From Candidatus Woesearchaeota archaeon (GTDB taxonomy: Archaea > Nanobdellota > Nanobdellia > Woesearchaeales > JACQSR01), in NCBI GenBank assembly GCA_023255615.1, contig JAHFLI010000031.1:1-9860 (forward strand): a stretch of DNA of 9,860 nucleotides. The letters are read 5' to 3'. The position numbers and the translations under genes are program-made. Shown here in pieces: positions 1 through 6,629 of the stretch; position 1 is the first letter of the stretch; the number at the start of each line of letters is the position of its first letter. The notes beneath the pieces are model-generated. The model was not told where the DNA came from and did no database searches. It saw only the letters and a list, made by a program, of their open reading frames with translations.

Positions 1-282
1 GATTTTCAGGCGATAATGATATCCATTCGTCACTCCTCTCACCAGATTTTTGATGTGTGCGGTAAGTGATCCTAATACCATCTTATCTTTTTTGAGAGGG
101 CGTGCGCGAATCAATGAAATGGTTTGTCCGCTCACCGTGATGTGCACTTGTTTCGATTGCACAATTTTTGATGACTCTCCTTTTGGGCCTTTGAGCGTCA
201 TCGTGACGCCATCGAACGACGCAGTTACTCCTTGAGGTAACGCAATCTCCTCTTTCAGCTGTTTGGTATATTTCTTTCCCAT
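1..282 (-). CDS. rpl6: 50S ribosomal protein uL6 (L6), N-terminal part, cut by window edge
   Basis: uL6 binds 23S rRNA near the base of the stalk and the sarcin-ricin loop of the large subunit. I translated 94 codons from the ATG at 282 down to base 1 with no stop; the product begins MGKKYTKQLKEEIALPQGV. It carries the typical L6 repeat sequence LKGPKGE and, near the cut, the archaeal pattern IKNLVRGVTNGYHYRLKI. Archaeal L6 is about 180 residues, so roughly half is present. The ATG follows the uS8 stop TAA directly, with no spacer and no clear Shine-Dalgarno, so it probably depends on ribosomes finishing uS8. The identification is firm; the C-terminal half lies outside the window. Confidence 0.95.
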   Translation of the reverse strand, partial: MGKKYTKQLKEEIALPQGVTASFDGVTMTLKGPKGESSKIVQSKQVHITVSGQTISLIRARPLKKDKMVLGSLTAHIKNLVRGVTNGYHYRLKI

Positions 283-675
283 TTAGTAAAAGTACGCAAT
301 CAAGCGGCCTCCAAGATTTTTCTTCTTTGCTTCTTGGTGAGTCAATACTCCTTGTGAAGTTGAAATAATAAGATGGCCAAAATCTACTGCTGGAAGATAT
401 CGTTTCTCAAACTTCTCATATCCTTTTTTAGTAATAGGAAATCGTGGTTTAATCGCCCCACATTTGTTTAACTTTCCGATTAAATTGAGTGATAACACAC
501 CACCTTTTGTTTCAAGGGATTCAGTGTATTCCCCAATATAGTGATAATCTTTCATCAACGTTAACACTTTTTTGATAATATTAGAGGATGGGGCAATCTG
601 ACAAAAATGCTTCCCTAATTTCTCCGCATTCTCAATCTTTGACAATGCCGCTGCGAGTGTATCATTCATTGACAT
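283..675 (-). CDS. rps8: 30S ribosomal protein uS8 (S8)
   Basis: uS8 is a primary binder of the central domain of 16S rRNA and helps assemble the small-subunit platform. The 130-residue product starts MSMNDTLAAALSKIENAEK, the usual archaeal S8 opening, and ends in the conserved region GHLIISTSQGVLTHQEAKKKNLGG followed by RLIAYFY. An upstream in-frame GTG at 684 would add three residues, but GGTGA at 681-685 stands five bases before the ATG at 675, which decides the start. That GTG itself lies inside the Shine-Dalgarno. The Shine-Dalgarno overlaps the uS14 stop codon TAG by one base, so the two genes are probably coupled. Length is normal for the archaeal family. Confidence 0.96.
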   Translation of the reverse strand: MSMNDTLAAALSKIENAEKLGKHFCQIAPSSNIIKKVLTLMKDYHYIGEYTESLETKGGVLSLNLIGKLNKCGAIKPRFPITKKGYEKFEKRYLPAVDFGHLIISTSQGVLTHQEAKKKNLGGRLIAYFY

Positions 676-680
676 GCTGT

Positions 681-685
681 TCACC
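681..685 (-). promoter_or_regulatory. Shine-Dalgarno GGTGA of uS8
   Basis: GGTGA on the minus strand lies five bases before the ATG at 675. It matches the anti-Shine-Dalgarno end of archaeal 16S rRNA. It selects the start at 675 over the GTG at 684 and over the next ATG at 669, and its first G is the last base of the uS14 stop codon. Confidence 0.8.
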
Positions 686-915
686 TAATTGTACTTCTTG
701 AATCCGATTTTCGGAGCAACTTCCCGGAAGCATTGTCTGCATAAATGTAATCCATATTTGCTGACATGGCCACCGATTCTTCCACATCGTCTGCAGCGAT
801 GCTTGGCAATGCCCGTTGTCCTTTTTTTTGGTGCATTGAATTTCTCAAACTTCTTCATCTTGAACGGTTTTGAGCGTAATTGCTTGAATGCTTTGGAATA
901 CTCGCTGTAACTCAT
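685..915 (-). CDS. rps14: 30S ribosomal protein uS14 (S14), zinc-binding archaeal type
   Basis: uS14 sits in the head of the small subunit. The C-terminal part has the zinc-ribbon cysteines at residues 41, 44, 59 and 62 (CRRC and CRQC) and the family ending CFREVAPKIGFKKYN. The product is 76 residues, while archaeal S14 proteins are commonly about 50-57, so there is an N-terminal extension of around 20 residues (MSYSEYSKAFKQLRSKPFK). A second ATG at 858 would give the usual length. The first ATG is preferred because GGAGG at 924-928 stands eight bases upstream of it, whereas the second has no such site. The ATG follows the uL5 stop directly. Confidence 0.93.
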   Translation of the reverse strand: MSYSEYSKAFKQLRSKPFKMKKFEKFNAPKKRTTGIAKHRCRRCGRIGGHVSKYGLHLCRQCFREVAPKIGFKKYN

Positions 916-1428
916 TTACTCTTCCTCCATGATAATATCAAATTTCTTTCTCATGAAATCGATAGACTCTTGTCGTGAAATGCGATGTTTTTTTGGAATG
1001 CGAGATGATCGATATGATCGACGTTTGACACGGAATCCTGGTCTGCTTAAGGTTACGCAAACTTGCAGTCCCATAATTCCAATGGCCGGATCATATTTTG
1101 CACCGGGAATATCAATGTATTCTGGAATACCAAACGCAACATTTCCTTGATCATCAAAATTCTTTTCTGATAATTTTCTTCCTTGCGCTTCTAACGTTCT
1201 CTTCAAAATATCAACTGCCTTATCTCGTCGAAGAGTTAATTTGCAGCCAATCGCAAGTCCAGGACGTAATCCCCAACTCGGAATTCTTTTATTAGTAAAT
1301 GTTTTGACCGGAGGAATTCCCGTAATATTTTTAATGAGGGCAACTCCTTTATCGAGCAGCGCAGGATCTTTACCTGCACCGATGTTCATCGTTACTTTCT
1401 CTATCCGAATATCTCTCATCGTGTTCAT
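916..1428 (-). CDS. rpl5: 50S ribosomal protein uL5 (L5)
   Basis: uL5 binds 5S rRNA and lies in the central protuberance, where it touches the P-site tRNA and the small-subunit head. The 170-residue product has the N-terminal motif IEKVTMNIGAG (about residues 9-19), the segment PSWGLRPGLAIGCKLTLR, and the conserved GIPEYIDIPGAKYDPAIGI followed by MGLQVCVTLSRPGFRVKRR. The ATG at 1428 overlaps the eS4 stop as ATGA; a second ATG at 1419 (MRDIRIEKV) is possible, but the overlap favours the first. Length is normal for the archaeal family. Confidence 0.97.
   Translation of the reverse strand: MNTMRDIRIEKVTMNIGAGKDPALLDKGVALIKNITGIPPVKTFTNKRIPSWGLRPGLAIGCKLTLRRDKAVDILKRTLEAQGRKLSEKNFDDQGNVAFGIPEYIDIPGAKYDPAIGIMGLQVCVTLSRPGFRVKRRSYRSSRIPKKHRISRQESIDFMRKKFDIIMEEE
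924..928 (-). promoter_or_regulatory. Shine-Dalgarno GGAGG of uS14
   Basis: GGAGG on the minus strand lies within the last codons of uL5, eight bases before the uS14 ATG at 915. It is the main argument for the longer uS14 with the N-terminal extension. Confidence 0.75.
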
Positions 1429-2099
1429 TTGATGGTTATAACTGGTTTGTCTTTGCCGATAACAAAGGCATTGTTTTTCTGTGTCTCGAACACACCTTTT
1501 TCAGGTAGTTCATAGACAATTTTATTTCCCGAAATATCTTTTATCGTTCCAATTTCCCCAATATGGCTTCCTTTCACCAGGAAAATCAACGATTCTTTTG
1601 CAAAAGGTAAATTGTGTTTGAATTCTCGCGAAGGAAGAGCAAGGACAACAGAATCGCCAACCATCAATGATGATTTATCAAGGAGAATATTGCACCCATC
1701 ATTAAGCGTACACTGAATCTTTCCTCTCACTGCAGTCTTCCGAACAATTTTAGCGAGCTTAATGTTTTCCTGTGCAGGAATCTTTTCCGCAAAGAGTCTT
1801 CCACGAGTATTGAGAAAAACTCGATACTGTTCATCCGCAAAGCTGATGACATCAAACAATCCAACAGGAAACTTCAATGATGTTCGAATAACACTATCAA
1901 CTTTAATTTTTCTCTCATGTAATGCTCGTCGTGCTTCTCTCATCGTATGCACAACACCAAGCATATCTCTCAAGAGTACTCCAAGAGGAATACTCAATGA
2001 TAAGGAATGTGGACCAGGATCCTGCTTCATGATGTATGTCATTACTTTTCTTCTGATCGGCCAGCTTCTCGGTGCTGCGATGCGTTTAACGTGAGCCAT
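1425..2099 (-). CDS. rps4e: 30S ribosomal protein eS4 (S4e)
   Basis: eS4 is a small-subunit protein found in archaea and eukaryotes but not bacteria. The 224-residue product starts MAHVKRIAAPRSWPIRRK, the standard archaeal S4e opening. It has an RNA-binding S4-like stretch around residues 45-75 (REARRALHERKIKVDSVIR), a central domain, and a KOW-like segment near residue 175 (GSHIGEIGTIKDI). The reading frame extends twelve residues upstream to an ATG at 2135. The start at 2099 is chosen because it matches the family and has GAGGG at 2105-2109, five bases upstream. It overlaps the uL24 end by 14 bases and the uL5 start by 4. Confidence 0.96.
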   Translation of the reverse strand: MAHVKRIAAPRSWPIRRKVMTYIMKQDPGPHSLSLSIPLGVLLRDMLGVVHTMREARRALHERKIKVDSVIRTSLKFPVGLFDVISFADEQYRVFLNTRGRLFAEKIPAQENIKLAKIVRKTAVRGKIQCTLNDGCNILLDKSSLMVGDSVVLALPSREFKHNLPFAKESLIFLVKGSHIGEIGTIKDISGNKIVYELPEKGVFETQKNNAFVIGKDKPVITIK

Positions 2100-2478
2100 G
2101 GTTTCCCTCGATAGATTCTTTTCTTCGTTTATCATCTAACACTAATTCAGTAATCATTAAATTGGAAGGTGCAAAAGATAGATCTGCCTTTGATCCATCG
2201 ATCTTCGATGCTTGAAACCCTTCAAGGTACACTAACATCTTTTTCAAATTAACACGAAGAATCTTTCCAGTTTTTCCTTTATGATCTCCGCGCATAATTT
2301 TCACTTTGTCACCTGTTCTTAGCGGAACACTTCGTTTGTGATATTTTCTTTTCAATTCTGAACTTAAATGAGCCGCAACAAATTTTTGTTTGATATGAAG
2401 AGGAGCATTCTCTCTGTATTTTACTTGCTTTCTCGGCTTCGAGCTGCTGATCCATGATCGTGAAAAAGTTCTTTTCAT
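2086..2478 (-). CDS. rpl24: 50S ribosomal protein uL24 (L24)
   Basis: uL24 is an early 23S rRNA binder that initiates large-subunit assembly and ends up near the peptide exit. The 130-residue product has the archaeal motif KPRKQVKYRENAPLH, then HLSSELKRKYHKRSVPLRTG, and a KOW domain from about residue 54 (GDKVKIMRGDHKGKTGKILR). The start at 2478 lies one base after the uL14 stop; no other ATG occurs before the conserved region. A short N-terminal leader (MKRTFSRSWISSS) precedes the family core. The last codons overlap the eS4 start by 14 bases. Confidence 0.96.
   Translation of the reverse strand: MKRTFSRSWISSSKPRKQVKYRENAPLHIKQKFVAAHLSSELKRKYHKRSVPLRTGDKVKIMRGDHKGKTGKILRVNLKKMLVYLEGFQASKIDGSKADLSFAPSNLMITELVLDDKRRKESIEGNHGSR
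2105..2109 (-). promoter_or_regulatory. Shine-Dalgarno GAGGG of eS4
   Basis: GAGGG on the minus strand, inside the 3' end of uL24, lies five bases before the ATG at 2099. It supports the eS4 start that overlaps uL24 by 14 bases rather than the upstream ATG at 2135. Confidence 0.65.
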
Positions 2479-2479
2479 C

Positions 2480-2881
2480 TTACACCACTATGCTTGCTAT
2501 TTTTGCAATCGCAGGATATCGATCAACGACTTCCTTGGCAATTGCTCCTTTCAGTAGCGTTCCTTTTGGTGTTCCTTTCTCGTCTTTTAACACCACTGCT
2601 GCATTATCTTCGAATTTGATACGCGTGCCATCTGGTCGTCGGTATTCTTTACGTTGCCGAACAATGACGGCAAAGACAACTTGTTTTCTCATTTCTGGTT
2701 TTCCTCGTCTTACTGAAGCAAGCACGAGATCACCAACACCACAACTAGGATATCGTCCTTTCACGGTTTTGGAACGCTTCACGCTAAAGATACGAATGAT
2801 TTTCGCGCCTGAATTATCGCAGGTTTCGACCATTGATCCTTGCGTTAATCCTTTCGTGATACGAGCCTTAAGCGCTAACAT
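2480..2881 (-). CDS. rpl14: 50S ribosomal protein uL14 (L14)
   Basis: uL14 lies at the subunit interface and forms an intersubunit bridge with 16S rRNA. The 133-residue product begins MLALKARITKGLTQGSMVE and carries the family signature CDNSGAKIIRI and the archaeal/eukaryotic motif RRPDGTRIKFEDNAAVV, followed by the end DRYPAIAKIASIVV. An in-frame ATG at 2899 would add MRRLLK, but GGAGG at 2891-2895 is nine bases upstream of the ATG at 2881 and would fall inside that longer version. The chosen start gives normal archaeal length and a 14-base overlap with uS17. Confidence 0.96.
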   Translation of the reverse strand: MLALKARITKGLTQGSMVETCDNSGAKIIRIFSVKRSKTVKGRYPSCGVGDLVLASVRRGKPEMRKQVVFAVIVRQRKEYRRPDGTRIKFEDNAAVVLKDEKGTPKGTLLKGAIAKEVVDRYPAIAKIASIVV

Positions 2882-3290
2882 CTTCAGCAGCCTCCTCAAC
2901 CTTTTTCTTCTGTTTGAATTTTGATTCTTGCATTGCTTCTGAAAACAATTCGTATCCTTTCATTTTGCCCATGTTTTCGATGACGACAAAATGTTTTGTT
3001 TTGGATAAAGGTCGACATTCACCAATGCGTACGCGATCTCCTTCTTTGGCGTTCATGCATGGTGGATTATGTACTTTGATTTTTGTTCGTCGTTTTTCGA
3101 AACGTTCATATTTTGGCAATTGTTTCATTTCCGTCCACTCGACGGTAACTGTTTTTGCCATGCGATCGGAAATAACTGTCCCTGTAAATTGTCTTCCTCT
3201 GACGCTTAATTGTCCGTGGAAAGGACAGTGCACATCGGTGCATGTTGTTGATGGTTGTTTGACGTTGATGCCAATGTTTTTTGTTTCCAT
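2868..3290 (-). CDS. rps17: 30S ribosomal protein uS17 (S17)
   Basis: uS17 binds 16S rRNA in the small-subunit body. The 140-residue product contains the archaeal N-terminal pattern with paired cysteines C17 and C22 (CTDVHCPFHGQLSVRGR), the OB-fold core GTVISDRMAKTVTVEW, and HNPPCMNAKEGDRVRIGECR followed by PLSKTKHFVV. The last 25 residues or so are a lysine- and glutamate-rich tail (QKKKVEEAAEDVSA), longer than in many archaeal homologues. GGTGA at 3295-3299 sits four bases before the ATG and contains the TGA stop of the upstream Rpp29 gene. Confidence 0.96.
   Translation of the reverse strand: METKNIGINVKQPSTTCTDVHCPFHGQLSVRGRQFTGTVISDRMAKTVTVEWTEMKQLPKYERFEKRRTKIKVHNPPCMNAKEGDRVRIGECRPLSKTKHFVVIENMGKMKGYELFSEAMQESKFKQKKKVEEAAEDVSA
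2891..2895 (-). promoter_or_regulatory. Shine-Dalgarno GGAGG of uL14
   Basis: GGAGG on the minus strand lies nine bases before the ATG at 2881, inside the uS17 coding sequence. It settles the uL14 start in favour of 2881 over 2899. Confidence 0.8.
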
Positions 3291-3294
3291 GTCT

Positions 3295-3546
3295 TCACCG
3301 TAGTTTGAGTGTGATACGTTGTTCGGGTTTCATCGCAAGAAGCGATCCCTTGATGTGGACACGCTTGCCCTCAATGATAAACTCGAATGTTGTTGTTCGT
3401 TTCAGGTATGTTTTTCTCCCGTTTTCCGTTTTGACCACAAAAGTATGCTTCGTTTCGTCTATGATCGTTCCCGTTGTGTTGCCGATGCGCACATCGCGCC
3501 CTATAAACTCTCCTCGCAACAGATCTTCAACCGCACGCTTCATCAT
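3295..3546 (-). CDS. rnp1: RNase P protein subunit Rpp29/Pop4 (RNP1)
   Basis: This is the archaeal counterpart of human Rpp29/yeast Pop4, a protein of RNase P, the ribozyme that removes the 5' leader from precursor tRNAs. The 83-residue product has the Sm-like barrel pattern: LRGEFIGRDVRIGNTTGTII, DETKHTFVVKTENG, KTYLKRTTTFEFIIEGK and a short C-terminal strand region. Two consecutive ATG codons (3546 and 3543) are equally possible starts. The place between SUI1 and uS17 is the standard archaeal one and confirms the identity. It is two bases from the SUI1 stop and four bases from uS17. Confidence 0.93.
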   Translation of the reverse strand: MMKRAVEDLLRGEFIGRDVRIGNTTGTIIDETKHTFVVKTENGRKTYLKRTTTFEFIIEGKRVHIKGSLLAMKPEQRITLKLR

Positions 3547-3548
3547 CG

Positions 3549-3857
3549 TTAATCGATATCAACGCTTTCAGGAGCAAAGCCGAATTCAATCAGGGCCTTT
3601 CTGACTTTGGACAAATGATTTCCTTGAAGCTCAATCCTTCCTTCCTTGATGGTACCACCGCAGGCAAATCTTCCTTTCAGATTTTTTGCCAGTTCCTTCA
3701 TATCGATGGACTTTGCGTCAATCCCTTCAATGATGGTATAGGTTTTATTGAACTTCTTATTGTCCAAATATGCCCGAATCTTTTGACTCTCTTTTGCAAT
3801 TGACTCGCACACACAAAGCTCTTTGCTGAGCCCGCAGGTTGGGCAAATGTCACTCAT
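3549..3857 (-). CDS. sui1: Translation initiation factor aIF1 (SUI1/eIF1 family)
   Basis: aIF1 binds the small subunit near the P site and controls start-codon selection. The 102-residue product has an N-terminal cysteine cluster, C5, C8, C15 and C17 (CPTCGLSKELCVC), that could bind zinc. The SUI1 domain follows: NKTYTIIEGID, a helix MKELAKNLKGRFACGGT, and the strand IKEGRIELQGNH with the C-terminal helix. The ATG overlaps the uL29 stop as ATGA, and GGAGGT lies 11 bases upstream at 3869-3874, a rather long spacing. Family membership is clear from the CGGT...ELQGNH motif. The cysteine cluster is known in many archaeal members. Confidence 0.95.
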   Translation of the reverse strand: MSDICPTCGLSKELCVCESIAKESQKIRAYLDNKKFNKTYTIIEGIDAKSIDMKELAKNLKGRFACGGTIKEGRIELQGNHLSKVRKALIEFGFAPESVDID

Positions 3858-4066
3858 ACTTTTGGAGTACCTCCGTTTATTTTTTCTTTTTTAAGCGTTA
3901 AGATGCGCGCAATAGTGCGCTTCAATGTTCGAATTTGTAATGGTTTTTTCAAGGTTGTTCCCGTCGCTACTTGTGAACGTAACTTCATGATCTCTTTATC
4001 CATTTCCTTTATCCGAGTGTTCAACTCGTCGTCACTCAGTTGTCTCAGTTCCTTTGTCTTTACCAT
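3854..4066 (-). CDS. rpl29: 50S ribosomal protein uL29 (L29)
   Basis: uL29 is a small two-helix protein near the peptide tunnel exit, next to uL23, where targeting factors dock. The 70-residue product starts MVKTKELRQLSDDELNTRI and contains the family pattern IMKLRSQVATGTTLKKPLQI followed by RTLKRTIARILTLKKEK. The ATG at 4066 lies inside the end of uS3, giving a 35-base overlap in another frame. No later ATG would keep the conserved N-terminus, so the overlap is probably real. No clear Shine-Dalgarno is seen, only AAAGAAAG just before the ATG. Confidence 0.94.
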   Translation of the reverse strand: MVKTKELRQLSDDELNTRIKEMDKEIMKLRSQVATGTTLKKPLQIRTLKRTIARILTLKKEKINGGTPKV

Positions 4067-4772
4067 CTTTCTTTGTTCGTTTTTTCTTTGGTTTCTCTTC
4101 TTTCTTTTCTTCTTTCACGTCTGATTTCTCTTCTGTTTTTACGTCATTCTTTTCTTCTTTCGTTTCCTGAGGAATATCTTCTTTCAACGTCACTTTGTCG
4201 GGAAGAATAGTATCGGGTGGCATAATTTTTACCTTGATACCAATAGCTCCGGTCTTCAGATGAGCAGTTGCATGAGCTGAACGAACACCAGTCAACGCAA
4301 CATCACCGCACTTTTTCAAATATCCTTGATAAAATCTCCATGATTTTGCACGCGCACTGGGAATCTTTCCACCAATAATAATTTCGATGCCCATCGCGCC
4401 GTTGTTCATTGCATCAGTCATAACTTTGTGACCAATCGCCTTGAACTTTGCTGTTCCCAATCGTTCAAGGGAATCTGCAATGGACTGAGCAACAATGGCT
4501 GCATCAAGAGCAGGAGTTTCAACTTCTGCGATTTCAATTTGTGGATTTTCGAGCTCATGATTTTTCTTAAGCGTTTTCGTTAACTGTTTAATGTTCGCTC
4601 CTTTTCGTCCTACAATTAATCCAGGCCGTGAAACGTGAACAACTATTTTCTCTCCCAACGGAGTTCGTATCATCTTCGTTTTTGAATGGCCAACGCCTTG
4701 AAGATTCTGACTAATGTATTCTTCGATATTGAATTCCTTCATTTTTTCCTGGATAAATTTTCGTTCAATCAT
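4032..4772 (-). CDS. rps3: 30S ribosomal protein uS3 (S3) with charged C-terminal tail
   Basis: uS3 lies at the mRNA entry side of the small-subunit head and takes part in mRNA unwinding. The 246-residue product has an N-terminal KH domain with the GRKG loop at residues 55-58 (PGLIVGRKGANIKQL), then the C-terminal S3 domain to about residue 200 (GIEIIIGGKIPSARAKSWRF; TGAIGIKVKIMPPDTILPDK). Residues 201-246 are a low-complexity lysine/glutamate tail ending GTETTE. The ATG overlaps the uL22 stop as ATGA, with GGTGA at 4779-4783, six bases upstream. The tail region also encodes the start of uL29 in a different frame. Confidence 0.96.
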   Translation of the reverse strand: MIERKFIQEKMKEFNIEEYISQNLQGVGHSKTKMIRTPLGEKIVVHVSRPGLIVGRKGANIKQLTKTLKKNHELENPQIEIAEVETPALDAAIVAQSIADSLERLGTAKFKAIGHKVMTDAMNNGAMGIEIIIGGKIPSARAKSWRFYQGYLKKCGDVALTGVRSAHATAHLKTGAIGIKVKIMPPDTILPDKVTLKEDIPQETKEEKNDVKTEEKSDVKEEKKEEKPKKKRTKKDGKDKGTETTE

Positions 4773-5269
4773 TTCTTTTCACCGGTCTTTTTCTGGAGCT
4801 TCTTTTCTGCACTTTTCTTTTCTTTTGGTTCTTCCTTTTTCTCTTTCTTCAGTTCTTTCTTTTCTTCAACAATGAGTTCAACGTGAGCCCGTTTCATTAC
4901 TCGTCGCCGTTGTCTTCCGTGATGCCAGACGGTACCGGCTCGATTTGCAATGCTTTGAACGATGACGAGGCTGTTCGTATCCAGTCCTTTGAATTGTGCA
5001 TTTGCTTCTAACGCATTGAGTAGTTTCATCATCTCTTTTGCAGTGGTAATGGGATATCTTCCCGGACCAATATTTCGTCGATGTCCTAGACCACGATTAA
5101 ATCGAGTAAATGGCATTGCCTGTTTTTTCTCAATAATCGCTTGAATATTTTGCTTCGCCCAGGAAAGAGATTTGTTTCGAATATACTGACACATCTCCAT
5201 TGCTTTCTTCGGCGAAATAGGTAATGAATCTCCGTACACCTTTGCCATATGTTCTTTGTTATATTCCAT
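4769..5269 (-). CDS. rpl22: 50S ribosomal protein uL22 (L22) with charged C-terminal tail
   Basis: uL22 contacts all 23S rRNA domains, and its loop lines the peptide exit tunnel. The 166-residue product has the archaeal core: an N-terminal helix region ISPKKAMEMCQYIRNKS, RFNRGLGHRRNIGPGRYPIT followed by TAKEMMKLL, and the C-terminal strand GRQRRRVMKRAHVELIVEE. After residue 134 comes a lysine/glutamate tail of about 30 residues, which appears to be an extension of the usual family length. The ATG at 5269 is one base after the uS19 stop; a second ATG at 5248 (MAKVYGDS) is possible. Confidence 0.95.
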   Translation of the reverse strand: MEYNKEHMAKVYGDSLPISPKKAMEMCQYIRNKSLSWAKQNIQAIIEKKQAMPFTRFNRGLGHRRNIGPGRYPITTAKEMMKLLNALEANAQFKGLDTNSLVIVQSIANRAGTVWHHGRQRRRVMKRAHVELIVEEKKELKKEKKEEPKEKKSAEKKLQKKTGEKK

Positions 5270-5270
5270 T

Positions 5271-5654
5271 TTACTTAACTGATATGCTTGCGCTTGATTT
5301 TGTTGCTCCGATTCCTGGCGCTGAGTGTGTTACTCGTTTTCGTGTTAACGCAAACTCGCCCAGAAAATGACCGAGCATATCTTCAGTGATGGTGAGTTGA
5401 ACGAATTCTTTTCCGTTGTGAACTTTCAAACTTGCGCCAACCATGGCAGGAATAATAATAACATCACGTAAATGCGTTTTCAAATTTTTATCGCCCGCCT
5501 TAACTTTCTTCATCACTTTTTTGAAGCCAGGAGGCGTTCCTCTTTTGAGTGATCGACGTTGTCGTGCAGGTAAAAGCTGAGCAAACTCTTCTATACTCAT
5601 CTCATTGAGTTCATTCAATGTTTTTCCTCGATAAGTAAATTCTTTCTTTGCCAT
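5271..5654 (-). CDS. rps19: 30S ribosomal protein uS19 (S19)
   Basis: uS19 is in the head of the small subunit close to the A site and bridges to the large subunit. The 127-residue product starts MAKKEFTYRGKTLNELNEMS, the archaeal form, and has the RNA-binding part LPARQRRSLKRG, then LKTHLRDVIIIPAMVGASLK and VHNGKEFVQLTITEDMLGHF, and FALTRKRVTHSAPGIGATKS near the end. The start lies two bases after the uL2 stop. Length is as expected for the archaeal family. Confidence 0.97.
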   Translation of the reverse strand: MAKKEFTYRGKTLNELNEMSIEEFAQLLPARQRRSLKRGTPPGFKKVMKKVKAGDKNLKTHLRDVIIIPAMVGASLKVHNGKEFVQLTITEDMLGHFLGEFALTRKRVTHSAPGIGATKSSASISVK

Positions 5655-5656
5655 GT

Positions 5657-6367
5657 TTACCTTCTCCCTGTGCGTCGTGGCGCAATCTTACCAACTTTTC
5701 GTCCTGGAGGAGCATTTCTCGGTGCTTGAGTTGGACGTCCTTTGGTTCTCGAACTCTTGGAACCGAACGGATGTGAAACAGCGTTCATCGATACTCCTTC
5801 TACTTGTGGATAATATTTATTACGAGCTTTCATACGATGGAATTTATTTCCTGCTTTGAGGAATGGTTTTTCTTTTCGTCCAGAACCGGCAATAATACCA
5901 ATCGATGCTCGACATTCCGGCGAAAATGCCCGTTCTTTTTTTGACGGAAGCATCACCATTACTTTATTGCCTGATTTTGATGTAACACGAGCAGAAGAAC
6001 CGGCAGCACGGACAAACTTTCCACCATCTCCGGGGAATGATTCAATATTATAGACATCAGTTCCTTCGGGAATATCTTTCAAGGGAAGAGTATTCCCAAT
6101 CTGAATAGGAGCCGATGAACCTGAAAAAATTTTTTGGCCAACACGCATTCCTTCTGGAGCCTGCATTAAGACGAGTTGTTGATTCTCAAATTTGACTTTT
6201 GCGATAGGACCAGAATGCATGTACGAATGGACAATGTCAATAACTTCTCCCGCATGAGATTCTCGTGAAAAAGGAATATGCTTGACGGCTCCATCTGATC
6301 GGAAACTTCTCACTCTAAAGGTAGATGTTCCTCGTCCTCTTCTCTGTTGAATTAAATTCTTTCCCAT
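5657..6367 (-). CDS. rpl2: 50S ribosomal protein uL2 (L2)
   Basis: uL2 is one of the most conserved ribosomal proteins; it is needed for subunit joining and supports the peptidyl transferase centre. The 236-residue product starts MGKNLIQQRRGRGTSTFR and carries the archaeal/eukaryotic pattern GSGRKEKPFLKAGNKFHRMK followed by ARNKYYPQVEGVSMNAVSHP and FGSKSSRTKGRPTQAPRNAP, with the conserved histidine in VSHPFG and a basic C-terminus. The start is one base after the uL23 stop. Length fits the archaeal family. Confidence 0.98.
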   Translation of the reverse strand: MGKNLIQQRRGRGTSTFRVRSFRSDGAVKHIPFSRESHAGEVIDIVHSYMHSGPIAKVKFENQQLVLMQAPEGMRVGQKIFSGSSAPIQIGNTLPLKDIPEGTDVYNIESFPGDGGKFVRAAGSSARVTSKSGNKVMVMLPSKKERAFSPECRASIGIIAGSGRKEKPFLKAGNKFHRMKARNKYYPQVEGVSMNAVSHPFGSKSSRTKGRPTQAPRNAPPGRKVGKIAPRRTGRR

Positions 6368-6368
6368 G

Positions 6369-6629
6369 TTAGATTAACCCCAATTGTGTCGCAACATCAA
6401 TGGCACGATGTTCTTTCCCAAACGTGATATAGGCACGTTTTTCTCCAGCAGTTGAAATAAACGTATTCACTTTACTGACTTTAACATTAAACATTTCTTC
6501 AATTGCTTTCTTGATCTCTGGTTTATCAGCTTGCTTTCCGACAACAAAGATGAGTTTGTTTTCTTTCTCCATTAATCGAATGGATTTTTCTGTTGCAAGT
6601 GGATATAAAATAATTTGTCTTGGTTTCAT
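6369..6629 (-). CDS. rpl23: 50S ribosomal protein uL23 (L23)
   Basis: uL23 sits at the peptide tunnel exit and is the docking site for the signal recognition particle. The 86-residue product begins MKPRQIILYPLATEKSIRLM and ends VATQLGLI, with the core NVKVSKVNTFISTAGEKRAY. The frame is open up to 6707, but upstream residues duplicate uL4 coding space and do not match the family. The ATG at 6629 overlaps the uL4 stop as ATGA and gives the usual archaeal length, so it is preferred. Confidence 0.95.
   Translation of the reverse strand: MKPRQIILYPLATEKSIRLMEKENKLIFVVGKQADKPEIKKAIEEMFNVKVSKVNTFISTAGEKRAYITFGKEHRAIDVATQLGLI

Noticed and set aside
2454..2924. 156-residue open frame on the plus strand
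   Set aside because: It lies antisense to uL14 and the end of uS17, which are certain genes; the product looks like a reverse-strand translation of them.
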